The notes under the pieces were generated by a model that was not told the DNA's origin, did no database searches, and saw nothing but the letters and a program-made list of their open reading frames with translations. Positions 44,756 to 53,814 of a stretch of DNA of 64,000 nt are shown here, piece by piece. Position numbers and translations under genes: made by a program. The DNA is from Jatrophihabitans_A lederbergiae (GTDB lineage Bacteria; Actinomycetota; Actinomycetes; Mycobacteriales; Jatrophihabitantaceae), in NCBI RefSeq assembly GCF_031845305.1, contig NZ_JAVREH010000004.1:124001-188000 (forward strand). The letters run 5' to 3'. The first letter of the stretch is position 1, and each line of letters opens with the position of its first letter.

Positions 44756-45736
44756 TCAGGGCGCGAGCATCTCCGGGGTCACGGCTGCCTCGGTATTGGG
44801 GATGCCCTCGTCCGAGGCCCGTTTGTCCGCCATCGCGAGCAGTCGGCGGATGCGGCCGGCGACCGCGTCCTTGGTCATCGGGGGCTCGGACAGGCTACCC
44901 AGCTCCTCCAGCGACGCCTGCTTGTGTTCCAGCCGCAGCCGGCCGGCCTGTAGCAGGTGGTCGGGGGCGTCCGTGCCGAGGATGTGCATTGCGCGCTCCA
45001 CTCGTGCGCCGGCGGCGACCGCCGCGCGCGCGGACCGGCGCAGATTCGCGTCGTCGAAGTTGGCGAGCCGGTTGGCGGTGGCGCGCACCTCACGCCGCAT
45101 CCGCCGCTCTTCCCAGGCCATCACGGAGTCGTGCGCCCCGAGGTGGGTGAGCAGCGCTCCGATGGCGTCGCCGTCCCGTACGACCACCCGGTCCGCGCCA
45201 CGTACCTCGCGTGCCTTCGCCAGGATTCCAAGCCGGCGCGCCGCCCCCACCAGAGCCAGCGCAGCCTCGTTCGTCGGACAGGTGATCTCGAGTGCGCCCG
45301 CGCGGCCGGGCTCGGTGAGTGAGCCGTGCGCCAGGAACGCTCCCCGCCAGGCGGCCTCGGCCTCGGCGATGGTGCCGGCGACGACCTGTGACGGCAGCCC
45401 CCGCACGGGACGGCCGCGCAGGTCCACCAGGCCGGACTGGCGGGCCAGCCCCTCGCCGTCCTTGCCCACCCGAACGAGGTACCGGGTGCCCTTGCGCAGG
45501 CTGCCGCCGGTGACCACCTGGATCTCGGCGGTGTGGCCGAAGACCTCGGCGATCTCTTTGCGCAGCCGGCGGGCGACTGACCCGGTGTCCAGCTCGGCCT
45601 CGATGACGATGTGGCCGGCGACGAGGTGCAGCGCCCCGGCGAACCGCAGCATGGCGGCGATCTCGGCGCGTCGGGCACTGGCCTTGCTGATCGCCACCCG
45701 GCTGAGTTCGTCCTTGACCGCAGCCGTCATCGCCAT
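44756..45736 (-). CDS. whiA: Sporulation/cell-division regulator WhiA
   Basis: WhiA is a LAGLIDADG-derived DNA-binding protein that controls division genes, notably in sporulating actinomycetes. The 326-residue protein has the N-terminal ELSRVAISKASARRAEIAAMLRFAGALH and a C-terminal HTH with LEELGSLSEPPMTKDAVAGRIRRLL. I prefer the ATG at 45736 over the GTG at 45742 because AAGGAG is 7 nt upstream of it and the ATG forms TGATG with the yvcK stop. Confidence 0.95.
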   Translation of the reverse strand: MAMTAAVKDELSRVAISKASARRAEIAAMLRFAGALHLVAGHIVIEAELDTGSVARRLRKEIAEVFGHTAEIQVVTGGSLRKGTRYLVRVGKDGEGLARQSGLVDLRGRPVRGLPSQVVAGTIAEAEAAWRGAFLAHGSLTEPGRAGALEITCPTNEAALALVGAARRLGILAKAREVRGADRVVVRDGDAIGALLTHLGAHDSVMAWEERRMRREVRATANRLANFDDANLRRSARAAVAAGARVERAMHILGTDAPDHLLQAGRLRLEHKQASLEELGSLSEPPMTKDAVAGRIRRLLAMADKRASDEGIPNTEAAVTPEMLAP

Positions 45737-47004
45737 CAGCACACTCCTTGTTCGGTCGCGGATTGTTCGCTTGCGGGTTGTTCGCTTGCGGGTTGTTCGG
45801 TCGCGGGTTGTTCGGTCGCGGGACGGGGTGCCGCATCGTCCCGCGCTGTTCTCTTCGATTCGGCCTTCCGCACTGCGACCGCGTCGGCGATTGCCATACT
45901 GAGCTTGCCTGGATCATGCCTTGCTCCGGGCCGGGGCGCAGCGATCGATGCCAGCACCAACCTGGCACCGCAACTGTCGGTGTAACGGCGCAGACCCAGC
46001 GGGTCCGTCACCGCATCGGTGTCGGCGATCACCACGTCGACCCGCAGGCCGGGGCAGTGCTCACGCAATACGCGCAGGTGCTCCTCCGGTGAGAAGTCGT
46101 CGGTTTCTCCCACCTGGGGCTCCAGGTTCAGGATCGTCATCAGCTTCGCATTGGTCCCGGTGAGCGCTTCGGCCAGCCCCGGCACGAGTAGGTGCGGGAT
46201 GACACTGGTAAACCACGAACCCGGCCCCAGGATGACCGCGTCGGCGTCGGCGATCGCCTGAACCGCCTCGGCACACGCCGGAGCGTCTTCGGGGATCAGC
46301 CGGACCGACCTGACACGACCGGAGGTGGCGGCGATCGCAGACTGGCCACGGATGGTGCGCAGCCGCACCGGATCGTCCGGATCAACGCTGGCGACCTCGG
46401 CGACCAGATCCAGCGGACGGGGGGACATGGGCAGCACCCGGCCGCGCGCGCCGACCAGGCCGGCGAGGGCGTCGAGCGCGGTCACCCCGTCGTCGTGCAG
46501 TTCCATCAGGCCGGTGAGCAACAGATTGCCGATCGGATGACCCGCCAGGGCGCCCGCGCCACCCATCCGGTGTTGCAGCAGCGTGGCCCAGGGCAGCGCC
46601 TGCCGTGCCTCCTCGTCCACCGAGCCGGTGGCCTCGGAAGCTGAGCCCGTGCAGACAGCATTGGGCACCGAGCCGGTGGCCAGCGCCGCGAGGGCCATCC
46701 GCAGGTCACCGGGCGGCAGGACACCCAGCTCGCGACGGATCCGCCCGGACGAGCCGCCGTCGTCGGCGACGGTGACCACGGCGGTGATGTCGGTGTCGAG
46801 CAGCCGCAGCGCGGAAAGCGACGCGTACAGGCCGTGCCCACCGCCGAGCGCGACGATGCTCAGCCTTCGGGACTGCGCTACGGGGCTGTCCGAGGCGGTG
46901 ATGCTGTCGGAGCCGGCGGCGCTGTCCCAGGCAGGGCTGTCCCGAGCGGCGCTGTCCCAGGCGGGGCTGTCCGAGGCGGCGGAGCCGATGGGGTCGCCGC
47001 CCAC
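45736..47004 (-). CDS. yvcK: Gluconeogenesis factor YvcK/CuvA family
   Basis: YvcK-family proteins bind UDP-sugars and influence cell-wall metabolism and growth on gluconeogenic carbon. The 422-residue protein has the core VALGGGHGLYASLSALR, VVTVADDGGSSGRIRRELG and LGPGSWFTSVIPHLLVPG. Both ends are low-complexity: DSPAWDSAA-type repeats at the N-terminus and (A)TEQP/ASEQP repeats at the C-terminus, each from tandem DNA repeats. The GTG start is interlocked with the rapZ stop (TAGTG). Confidence 0.94.
   Translation of the reverse strand: MGGDPIGSAASDSPAWDSAARDSPAWDSAAGSDSITASDSPVAQSRRLSIVALGGGHGLYASLSALRLLDTDITAVVTVADDGGSSGRIRRELGVLPPGDLRMALAALATGSVPNAVCTGSASEATGSVDEEARQALPWATLLQHRMGGAGALAGHPIGNLLLTGLMELHDDGVTALDALAGLVGARGRVLPMSPRPLDLVAEVASVDPDDPVRLRTIRGQSAIAATSGRVRSVRLIPEDAPACAEAVQAIADADAVILGPGSWFTSVIPHLLVPGLAEALTGTNAKLMTILNLEPQVGETDDFSPEEHLRVLREHCPGLRVDVVIADTDAVTDPLGLRRYTDSCGARLVLASIAAPRPGARHDPGKLSMAIADAVAVRKAESKRTARDDAAPRPATEQPATEQPASEQPASEQSATEQGVC
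45748..45822 (-). repeat. Five 15-bp tandem units in the 3' end of yvcK
   Basis: Units of 15 bp (TTGTTCGSTYGCGGR) run from 45748 to 45822 without gaps and encode the TEQPA/SEQPA repeats. They end just before the whiA ribosome site. Confidence 0.9.
46919..46978 (-). repeat. 30-bp tandem duplication in the 5' end of yvcK
   Basis: Two near-identical 30-bp units (46919-46948 and 46949-46978) encode the repeated DSPAWDSAA/R at the YvcK N-terminus. Confidence 0.8.
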
Positions 47005-47888
47005 TATTCGCGTCCCAGGTCCCGATGTACCGCAGTGGCCCGGACCCCCAGGTTCGTCAACCGCTTGACGAGTTCGTGGCTGATGGCGACCGAGCGGTGT
47101 TTTCCACCGGTGCAGCCGACCGCCAGGGTCAGGTAGTGCTTGCCCTCGCGGCGGTAGCCGGCGCCGATGATCCGCAGGATGTCGACGTACTTGTCCAGGA
47201 ACTCACCGGCCGACTGCTGGCTGAGGACGTAGTCCGACACCTCGGCGTCTTCACCGGTCAGCTCGCGAAGTTCCGGAATCCAGTACGGGTTGGGCAGGAA
47301 CCGGACGTCCACCACCAGATCCGCATCCGGGGGCAGCCCGTACTTGAACCCGAACGAGACGACGGTGGCGCGCAGCTCGGGAACGTCGATGCCGCCGGAG
47401 GCGAAGGCTTCTTCGATGGCCCGCCGCAACTGCGGCACCGACCGGTCGGAGGTGTCCAGGATCAGGTCTGCGAGATCCCGGAGCCCTTCGAGAATGGCCC
47501 GTTCCGCGGTGATGCCGTCGGACAGCCGTCCGTCGCCCTGCAGCGGATGCGCACGTCGGTTGCTCTCGAAGCGGCGGATCAGGACGTTGTCGCTGGCCTC
47601 CAGGAACAGGATGCGCGGCTGCAGTTCGCGCTGCTCGAGCTCGCCGATGACGCCCGCGAGGTCGGTCGAGAAGGCCCGGCTGCGCACGTCCATGACCACC
47701 GCAAGCTTCGTCACCGCCCCCTGGCTGCGGCTGCCCAGCTCGGCCATCGTCGCCACCAGTTCGGGTGGCAGGTTGTCGACGACGAAGAAGCCGAGATCTT
47801 CCAGGCACTTGGCTGCGGTGCTGCGGCCCGCCCCGGACAGGCCAGTGACGATCACCGTCTCCAGTGCGCCGCGTTCTGCGGTGGCCAT
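47004..47888 (-). CDS. rapZ: RNase adapter protein RapZ (YvcJ family)
   Basis: This 294-residue P-loop protein has TGLSGAGRSTAAKCLEDLGFFVVDNLP at the N-terminus and the C-terminal VGCTGGKHRSVAISHELVKRL, the RapZ signature. In enterobacteria RapZ guides RNase E to a small RNA; in actinobacteria the role is less clear, though it always neighbours yvcK and whiA. The ATG has GAGAGGAA upstream. Confidence 0.94.
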   Translation of the reverse strand: MATAERGALETVIVTGLSGAGRSTAAKCLEDLGFFVVDNLPPELVATMAELGSRSQGAVTKLAVVMDVRSRAFSTDLAGVIGELEQRELQPRILFLEASDNVLIRRFESNRRAHPLQGDGRLSDGITAERAILEGLRDLADLILDTSDRSVPQLRRAIEEAFASGGIDVPELRATVVSFGFKYGLPPDADLVVDVRFLPNPYWIPELRELTGEDAEVSDYVLSQQSAGEFLDKYVDILRIIGAGYRREGKHYLTLAVGCTGGKHRSVAISHELVKRLTNLGVRATAVHRDLGRE

Positions 47889-47970
47889 CGGTGGTTCCTC
47901 TCGATTCTGCTGTGCCGGGCGAAACGATGGTGGGTGTGTGCGACACAGTGCCCGCTCGGCGGGGAATTCG

Positions 47971-49938
47971 CTAGCCCACCACTTCGCCGGTGGACATGTT
48001 GACGGCCGGTTCGCGCTCGGCCTCGCCTTCGGCCAGGGCGCTCACCACGCGCTGGGCAAGCTCCGGACCGAAGCCGGCCACCGCGGCGATCTCGTCGGCG
48101 CTGGCCGAGCGCAGGTGCTTGAGGGAGCTGAACCGGTTCAGCAGCGCCTTGCGGCGGGCCGGTCCCAGTCCGGCGATGCCGGCGAGTTCGGACTCGGTCA
48201 TCGACTTCGACCGCTTCTGCCGGTGGAACGTGATCGCGAACCGGTGCGCCTCATCGCGCACCCGCTGCAGCAGGTACAGCGCCTCCGACGTCCGGGGCAG
48301 GATGACGGGATAGCCCTCGTCCGGCACCCAGACCTCTTCCAACCGCTTCGCGAGGCCGACGAGGGTGATGTCGGTGACCCCCAGCTCGGACAGGACGGCC
48401 TGAGCCGCGGCCACCTGCGGGGCGCCACCGTCCACGACCACCAGGTTCGGGGGGTAGGCGAAGCGTTTGGGCGGAGCGGCCTCGGTAGGCCCAGCCTGCC
48501 AGTCGGTGACGGTGTCGGTGACGGCTGACTGCCTCTCTTGATCCTGCAGGTGGCGGGTGAACCGGCGCCGGATCACCTCCGCGATCCAGTCCGTGTCACC
48601 GCCGCTGCTCTGCATGGTGAAGCGCCGGTACTCGCTCTTGCGCGCGAGGCCGTCCTCGAACACCACCATGCTCGCGACGACGTTGGTGCCCTGCACGTGG
48701 CTGATGTCGAAACACTCTATCCGCAAAGGGGCATCCGGCATTGCGAGTGCCTCCTGCAGCTCCGCCAGCGCCTGGGACCGCGCGGTCAGGTCGCTGGCCC
48801 GGCGGAGCTTGTACTGCAGGAACGCCTGTTCGGCGTTGCGCTGCACGGTCTGCATGAGCGAGCGCTTGTCGCCGCGCTGGGGCACCCGCAACGACACCCT
48901 GCCGCCTCGGCGCTCGGTGAGCAGTTCGGCGAGCGCCTCCGCGTCCTCGGGTAATTCCGGAACCAGCACCTCACGCGGCACCACGGCGTCGTCCTGGCCG
49001 TAGAACTGCAGGATGAACTGCTCGACCAGCTCGCCGACCGTGGACTCGTCGTTCAGGCCGGCGGTCGAGTCGACCACCCAGCCGCGCTGGCCGCGCACCC
49101 GGCCACCCCGAACGTGGAAGACCTGGACGGCGGCGGAGAGTTCGTCGGTGGCGAAGGCGACGACATCGGCATCCGTGCCGTCGGTGAGCACCACGGCCTG
49201 CTTCTCCATCGAGCGCCGCAGCGCACCGAGGTCATCGCGCAGCCGGGCCGCCCGCTCGAACTCCAGGCCCTCGCTGGCCTCCGTCATCTGCCGTTCCAGC
49301 CGCCGGATCATGCTGTCGGTGCGACCGGACATGAACTCGCAAAAGTCATTGACGATCTGCCGATGCTCGTCGGCCGACACCTTGCCGACGCAGGGCGCGC
49401 TGCACTTGCCGATGTAGCCGAGCAGGCAGGGGCGCCCGATCTGGCCGGCGCGCTTGAAAACGCCGTTGGAGCAGGTACGGGCCGGGAACACTCGCAGCAA
49501 CAGATCGAGGGTTTCGCGGATGGCCCAGGCGTGCGCGTACGGGCCGAAGTAGCGGACGCCGGATTTCTTCGGACCGCGCATAACCTGCAGCCGTGGGAAT
49601 TCCTCGTTCAGCGTCACAGCCAGTGACGGATAGGACTTGTCGTCGCGGTAACGGACGTTGAACCGCGGGTCGAACTCCTTGATCCAGTTGTATTCCAGCT
49701 GGAGGGCCTCGACCTCGGTGGTGACGATCGTCCATTCCACGCAGGCGGCGGTGGTCACCATCTGCCGGGTGCGCGGATGTAGCGCGCTCAGGTCGGCGAA
49801 GTAGGAGTTCAGGCGCGAGCGAAGGCTTTTCGCCTTGCCCACATAGACGACCCGGCCGGTGGCGTCACGGAACTTGTAGACGCCCGGCTCGACCGGAATG
49901 GTGCCGGTCGCGGGCCGGTAGGAGGACGGATCAGCCAC
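47971..49938 (-). CDS. uvrC: Excinuclease ABC subunit C
   Basis: UvrC makes the two incisions in nucleotide excision repair. The 655-residue protein has the GIY-YIG nuclease start (PGVYKFRDATGRVVYVGKAKSLRSRL), a Cys-rich patch (CSAPCVGK region), a UvrB-binding UVR motif, the RNase H-like domain with ECFDISHVQG, and C-terminal HhH motifs (LAGIAGLGPARRKALLNRF). No ribosome site precedes the GTG; TAGGGT lies 6 nt upstream, so it appears leaderless although only 48 nt follow uvrA. Confidence 0.97.
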   Translation of the reverse strand: MADPSSYRPATGTIPVEPGVYKFRDATGRVVYVGKAKSLRSRLNSYFADLSALHPRTRQMVTTAACVEWTIVTTEVEALQLEYNWIKEFDPRFNVRYRDDKSYPSLAVTLNEEFPRLQVMRGPKKSGVRYFGPYAHAWAIRETLDLLLRVFPARTCSNGVFKRAGQIGRPCLLGYIGKCSAPCVGKVSADEHRQIVNDFCEFMSGRTDSMIRRLERQMTEASEGLEFERAARLRDDLGALRRSMEKQAVVLTDGTDADVVAFATDELSAAVQVFHVRGGRVRGQRGWVVDSTAGLNDESTVGELVEQFILQFYGQDDAVVPREVLVPELPEDAEALAELLTERRGGRVSLRVPQRGDKRSLMQTVQRNAEQAFLQYKLRRASDLTARSQALAELQEALAMPDAPLRIECFDISHVQGTNVVASMVVFEDGLARKSEYRRFTMQSSGGDTDWIAEVIRRRFTRHLQDQERQSAVTDTVTDWQAGPTEAAPPKRFAYPPNLVVVDGGAPQVAAAQAVLSELGVTDITLVGLAKRLEEVWVPDEGYPVILPRTSEALYLLQRVRDEAHRFAITFHRQKRSKSMTESELAGIAGLGPARRKALLNRFSSLKHLRSASADEIAAVAGFGPELAQRVVSALAEGEAEREPAVNMSTGEVVG

Positions 49939-49944
49939 GGGTCA

Positions 49945-49950
49945 ACCCTA
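49945..49950 (-). promoter_or_regulatory. -10 box TAGGGT for leaderless uvrC
   Basis: TAGGGT on the minus strand is separated by exactly 6 nt from the uvrC GTG at 49938. It lies in the 48-nt gap after uvrA, so uvrC can be transcribed independently of uvrA. Confidence 0.55.
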
Positions 49951-49986
49951 GTGAAACTGCGGATGCGCTCATGACGGGCCGTCCAC

Positions 49987-52900
49987 TCACGCTCCGGCGC
50001 GGGCCCGCGCCGTCGCCTTCTTCGCGGGGCGCGCCGGGGCGGTCTTCGCCGCGGTGCCCTTGGCGGCAGTGCCCTTGGCGGCAGTGCCGTTGGCGGACGT
50101 GCTGCTGGCCGGGGTCGTCTTACGGGCGTCCACCAGCTTTCCGGCGGTGCGCTTCGGCTTGACCCGCTGTCCGAGCAGGTCGGCAAGGAACTGCCCGGTG
50201 TGCGAACCCGGGGTTTCCGCGACCGTCTCGGGGGTGCCCTCGGCCACCACCGTGCCACCGCCCGAGCCCCCTTCGGGCCCCATATCGATGACCCAGTCGG
50301 CCGTCTTGATGACATCGAGGTTGTGCTCGATCACCAGCACCGAATTGCCCTTGTCCACCAAGGACTGCAGCACCCCGAGGAGCTTCGAGACGTCCTCGAA
50401 GTGCAGGCCGGTGGTCGGCTCGTCCAGGACGTAGATGGTGCGGCCGGTCGAGCGCTTCTGCAGCTCGCTCGCCAGCTTCACCCGCTGCGCCTCGCCGCCG
50501 GACAGCGTCGGCGCAGGCTGGCCGAGCCGCACATAGCCGAGCCCGACGTCGACCAGGGTGTCCAGGTGCCGGGCGATCTTCGAGATCGGCTTGAAGAACT
50601 CGGCCGCCTCTTCGATCGGCATGTCCAGCACCTCGGAGATGGTCTTGCCCTTGTAGTGCACGTCGAGCGTCTCGCGGTTGTACCGGGCGCCCTTACATAC
50701 CTCGCACGGTACGTAGACGTCGGGCAGGAAGTTCATCTCGATCTTGATGGTGCCGTCGCCGGCGCAGTTCTCGCAGCGTCCGCCCTTGACATTGAACGAG
50801 AACCGGCCCTGCAGGTAGCCGCGGACCTTGGCTTCGGTGGTCTCGGCGAACAGCTTGCGAATGTGGTCGAAGACCCCCGTGTAGGTGGCGGGATTGGAGC
50901 GTGGCGTGCGCCCGATGGGTGACTGGTCGACCCCGACCACCTTGTCGAGGTGCTCCAGGCCGGTGACCCTGCGGTGCCGGCCAGCGGGCAGCTTGGCGCC
51001 GTTGATCTTGTTCGCCAGGGTGGCGTAGAGGATGTCGTTGACCAGGGTGGACTTGCCGGAGCCGGAAACGCCGGTGACCGCGACGAACACTCCGAGCGGG
51101 AAAGCGACATCGAGGTCGGTGAGGTTGTGCTCGCGGGCGCCCTGAACCACCAGCTCGCGTCCGGGCGTGGTCGGTCGGCGGATCACCGGAACCTCGATAG
51201 CGCGCCGTCCGGCCAGGTAACTGCCGGTGATCGACTCCTGGGACTTGAGCAGGTCGTCGAACGTTCCGGACACGACGACCTCGCCGCCGTGCTCGCCGGC
51301 CCGCGGGCCGATGTCGACGATCCAGTCCGCCGCCCGGATGGTGTCCTCGTCGTGCTCGACCACGATGAGGGTGTTGCCGAGGTCGCGCAGCCGGACCAGG
51401 GTGTCGATCAGGCGGCGGTTGTCACGCTGATGCAGCCCGATCGACGGCTCGTCCAGCACGTAGAGCACGCCGACCAGGCCGGCGCCGATCTGGGTGGCGA
51501 GCCGGATTCGCTGGGCCTCGCCACCGGCCAGGGTCGCCGCGCCCCGGTTGAGGGACAGGTAATCCAGGCCGACGTCCACCAGGAAGCCGAGCCGGGAGTT
51601 GATCTCTTTGACGACCCGCAGCGCGATCATCTCTTCGCGCGCGTTGAGCGTGAGCCCAGCCAGGAACTGCGCCGCCTTCCCGATCGACATCGCCGACACT
51701 TCGGCGATGGACTTGCCCTGCACAGTCACCGCGAGAATCTCGGGCTTCAGCCGGGTGCCGCCGCAGGTCGGGCAGTCCACCTCGCGCATGAAGCCCTCGT
51801 ACTTATCTCGGCTCCAGTCGCTGTCCGTCTCGGCGTGGCGGCGCTCGATCCACGGGATGACGCCCTCGTAGGCGGCGTAGTAGGAACGCTCGCGGCCATA
51901 CCGGTTCTTGTACCGGACGTGGACCTGCTCGCTCGCTCCGCGCAGCACCGCCTTCTGCGCCTTGGCGGGCAGCTTCTCCCAGGGCGTGTCGACGCTGAAA
52001 CCGAGTTGATCACCGAGGCCCTCGAGCAGCCGCAGGAAGTAGTCGTTGTTCTGGCCATTCGCCCACGGCGCTATCGCCCCCTCGGCGAGCGACCGCTCGG
52101 GATCGGGAACCAGCAGCTCCGGATCGACCTCTTTGCGGGTGCCGATGCCACTGCAGATGGGGCACGCGCCGAACGGGGCGTTGAACGAAAACGAGCGCGG
52201 CTCCAGCTCGTCGATGGCCAGCGGATGGTCGTTGGGGCAGGCGAGGCGCTCGGAGAACCGGCGTTCACGGTGCGGATCGTCCTCGGCGAGGTCGACGAAG
52301 TCGAGGATGATCAGGCCACCCGCCAGGCCGAGCGCGGTCTCGACGGAGTCGGTGATCCGCTGCTTGCTGGTCTGCTTCGCCGTCAGCCGGTCGACCACCA
52401 CCTCGATGGTGTGCTTCTCTTGCTTCTTCAGTTTGGTGGTCGGCCCGTCCGTGCCGTTGAAGTCCGTCAGCGGGTAGTTCGTTCCGTCGACCCGGACCCG
52501 GGAGTAGCCCTTGGTCTGCAGCTCGGTGAAGAGGTCGACGTACTCCCCCTTGCGCTCGCGGATGACCGGCGCGAGAACTTGGAACCTGGTCCCCTCGGGC
52601 ATCTCGAGCACCCGGTCGACGATCTGCTGCGGAGTCTGCTTGCTGATCTGCTCGCCACAGATGGGGCAGTGCGGGTGTCCGATGCGGGCGTAGAGCAGGC
52701 GCAGGTAGTCATAGACCTCGGTGATCGTGCCGACGGTCGAGCGCGGGTTGCGCGAGGTCGACTTCTGGTCGATCGAGACGGCCGGGGACAGGCCCTCGAT
52801 GAAGTCGACGTCCGGCTTGTCCATCTGCCCCAGGAACTGCCGCGCATAGGCGGACAGCGACTCGACGTAGCGACGCTGCCCCTCGGCGAAGATGGTGTCG

Positions 52901-53028
52901 AAAGCCAGCGAGGACTTGCCGGACCCGGACAGGCCGGTGAACACGATCATCGCGTCGCGCGGCAGGTCCAGGTGAACGTCCTTGAGGTTGTGCTCCCGCG
53001 CGCCACGCACGATCAAACGGTCAGCCAC
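49987..53028 (-). CDS. uvrA: Excinuclease ABC subunit A
   Basis: UvrA recognises DNA damage and loads UvrB. The 1013-residue protein starts at GTG 53028 (VADRLIVRGAREHNLKDV); the frame to 53094 adds atypical sequence. Two ABC ATPase modules are present, with GLSGSGKSSLAFDTIFAEGQRRYVESLSAYARQFL and TGVSGSGKSTLVNDIL, and zinc-finger Cys in CPICG and CENCAGDG. The last 40 residues are an Ala/Lys/Thr repeat tail encoded by 15-bp units. A damage-inducible promoter motif is upstream. Confidence 0.97.
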   Translation of the reverse strand: MADRLIVRGAREHNLKDVHLDLPRDAMIVFTGLSGSGKSSLAFDTIFAEGQRRYVESLSAYARQFLGQMDKPDVDFIEGLSPAVSIDQKSTSRNPRSTVGTITEVYDYLRLLYARIGHPHCPICGEQISKQTPQQIVDRVLEMPEGTRFQVLAPVIRERKGEYVDLFTELQTKGYSRVRVDGTNYPLTDFNGTDGPTTKLKKQEKHTIEVVVDRLTAKQTSKQRITDSVETALGLAGGLIILDFVDLAEDDPHRERRFSERLACPNDHPLAIDELEPRSFSFNAPFGACPICSGIGTRKEVDPELLVPDPERSLAEGAIAPWANGQNNDYFLRLLEGLGDQLGFSVDTPWEKLPAKAQKAVLRGASEQVHVRYKNRYGRERSYYAAYEGVIPWIERRHAETDSDWSRDKYEGFMREVDCPTCGGTRLKPEILAVTVQGKSIAEVSAMSIGKAAQFLAGLTLNAREEMIALRVVKEINSRLGFLVDVGLDYLSLNRGAATLAGGEAQRIRLATQIGAGLVGVLYVLDEPSIGLHQRDNRRLIDTLVRLRDLGNTLIVVEHDEDTIRAADWIVDIGPRAGEHGGEVVVSGTFDDLLKSQESITGSYLAGRRAIEVPVIRRPTTPGRELVVQGAREHNLTDLDVAFPLGVFVAVTGVSGSGKSTLVNDILYATLANKINGAKLPAGRHRRVTGLEHLDKVVGVDQSPIGRTPRSNPATYTGVFDHIRKLFAETTEAKVRGYLQGRFSFNVKGGRCENCAGDGTIKIEMNFLPDVYVPCEVCKGARYNRETLDVHYKGKTISEVLDMPIEEAAEFFKPISKIARHLDTLVDVGLGYVRLGQPAPTLSGGEAQRVKLASELQKRSTGRTIYVLDEPTTGLHFEDVSKLLGVLQSLVDKGNSVLVIEHNLDVIKTADWVIDMGPEGGSGGGTVVAEGTPETVAETPGSHTGQFLADLLGQRVKPKRTAGKLVDARKTTPASSTSANGTAAKGTAAKGTAAKTAPARPAKKATARARAGA
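50051..50095 (-). repeat. Three 15-bp tandem units in the 3' end of uvrA
   Basis: Units at 50051-50065, 50066-50080 and 50081-50095 (GCRGTGCCSTTGGCG) encode the AAKGT/AANGT repeats in the basic C-terminal tail. Confidence 0.85.
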
Positions 53029-53071
53029 GATCTTCTCTCTGGTTGAGCAGTGGATTCCGGACGGTAATGCG

Positions 53072-53094
53072 ACAGTAGTAGCGAGGTACGACAA
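53072..53094 (-). promoter_or_regulatory. PafBC/RecA-NDp type DNA-damage promoter of uvrA
   Basis: On the minus strand TTGTCGTAC is followed by 8 nt and TACTGT. The mycobacterial RecA/LexA-independent damage promoter is TTGTCRGTG-N8-TAGNNT, activated by PafBC. The -35 hexamer and spacing match exactly and the -10 is of the TANNNT class. Transcription would start about 36 nt before the GTG. No LexA-type palindrome was seen nearby. Confidence 0.65.
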
Positions 53095-53255
53095 CCGCGT
53101 GTCGTTCAGGTCGAGGTCCGTCCGGCCGGGACGTCAACGCCGTTCGGGAGGCGCCGCATTCCCCGTCCACGGCTCGGAGGTTTCATTCTATCCGCGCCGC
53201 GCGAAGGCACGGGCCGGATCCGGAGAAAGCTGCGCTACCAAGGCATGATCGGGCC

Positions 53256-53726
53256 ATGCCGAGAACCATTGCCACCAACACCGTGGTCGACCGCGACACC
53301 ATGCTCGACTTTGTCCGGCCACGCCACAACATGATCGTCATTCCGCGCCGCCGCAACGGTGACCCGCAGGCCTCTCCGGTCACCGGCGGGGTGGACAGCG
53401 AGGGCCGCATCGTCATCTCGACCTACCCGGACCGCGCGAAGGCCCACAACCTGCGCCGTGATCCCCGCTGCAGCGTGCTGGTGCTGTCGGACAAGTTCGG
53501 CGACGCCTGGATGCAGGTCGACGGCACCGCCGAGGTGATCGATCTGCCGGACTCGGTCGAGCCGCTGGTCGAGTACTTCCGCTCGATCTCCGGCGAGCAC
53601 CCGGACTGGGACGAGTACCGCCAGGCGATGGTGGCTCAGGGCAAGTCCCTGCTGCGGGTCACCCCCGTGAACTGGGGACCGATCGCAACCGGTGGCTTCC
53701 CGGCTCGGCTGGCCGACGGCTCCTAG
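53256..53726 (+). CDS. PPOX-class F420/flavin-dependent enzyme
   Basis: This 156-residue protein has the split-barrel PPOX fold: FVRPRHNMIVIPRR, GRIVISTYPDRAKAHNLRRDPRCSVLVL and LLRVTPVNWGPIATGGFPARLADGS. Actinobacterial relatives bind F420 or FMN; the substrate is unknown. It is divergent from uvrA and convergent with ung. Its last codons and stop lie in the first unit of a repeat that forms hairpins. Confidence 0.82.
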   Translation: MPRTIATNTVVDRDTMLDFVRPRHNMIVIPRRRNGDPQASPVTGGVDSEGRIVISTYPDRAKAHNLRRDPRCSVLVLSDKFGDAWMQVDGTAEVIDLPDSVEPLVEYFRSISGEHPDWDEYRQAMVAQGKSLLRVTPVNWGPIATGGFPARLADGS

Positions 53727-53801
53727 GTCGGCCTTCGAGCACAGCCGACGGCTCCTAGGTCGGCCCTTCGAGCACAGCCGACGGCTCCCACGTCGGCTCT
53801 G
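53712..53801. repeat. Three tandem 32/33-bp units, each forming a hairpin
   Basis: Units start at 53712, 53744 and 53777. Each has GCCGAC, a 9-nt loop and GTCGGC. The first contains the TAG stop of the PPOX gene and the array ends 13 nt before the ung stop. Lying between converging genes, the array probably acts as a bidirectional terminator made of three small stems. Confidence 0.8.
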
Positions 53802-53814
53802 TTGAATGGGCGGC

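Noticed and set aside
50950..53046. A 698-residue open frame antisense to uvrA
   Set aside because: Low-information sequence in the reverse frame of a well-conserved gene.
53029..53255. LexA/SOS box upstream of uvrA
   Set aside because: I looked for a GAAC-N4-GTTC type palindrome and found none; a PafBC-type promoter fits better.
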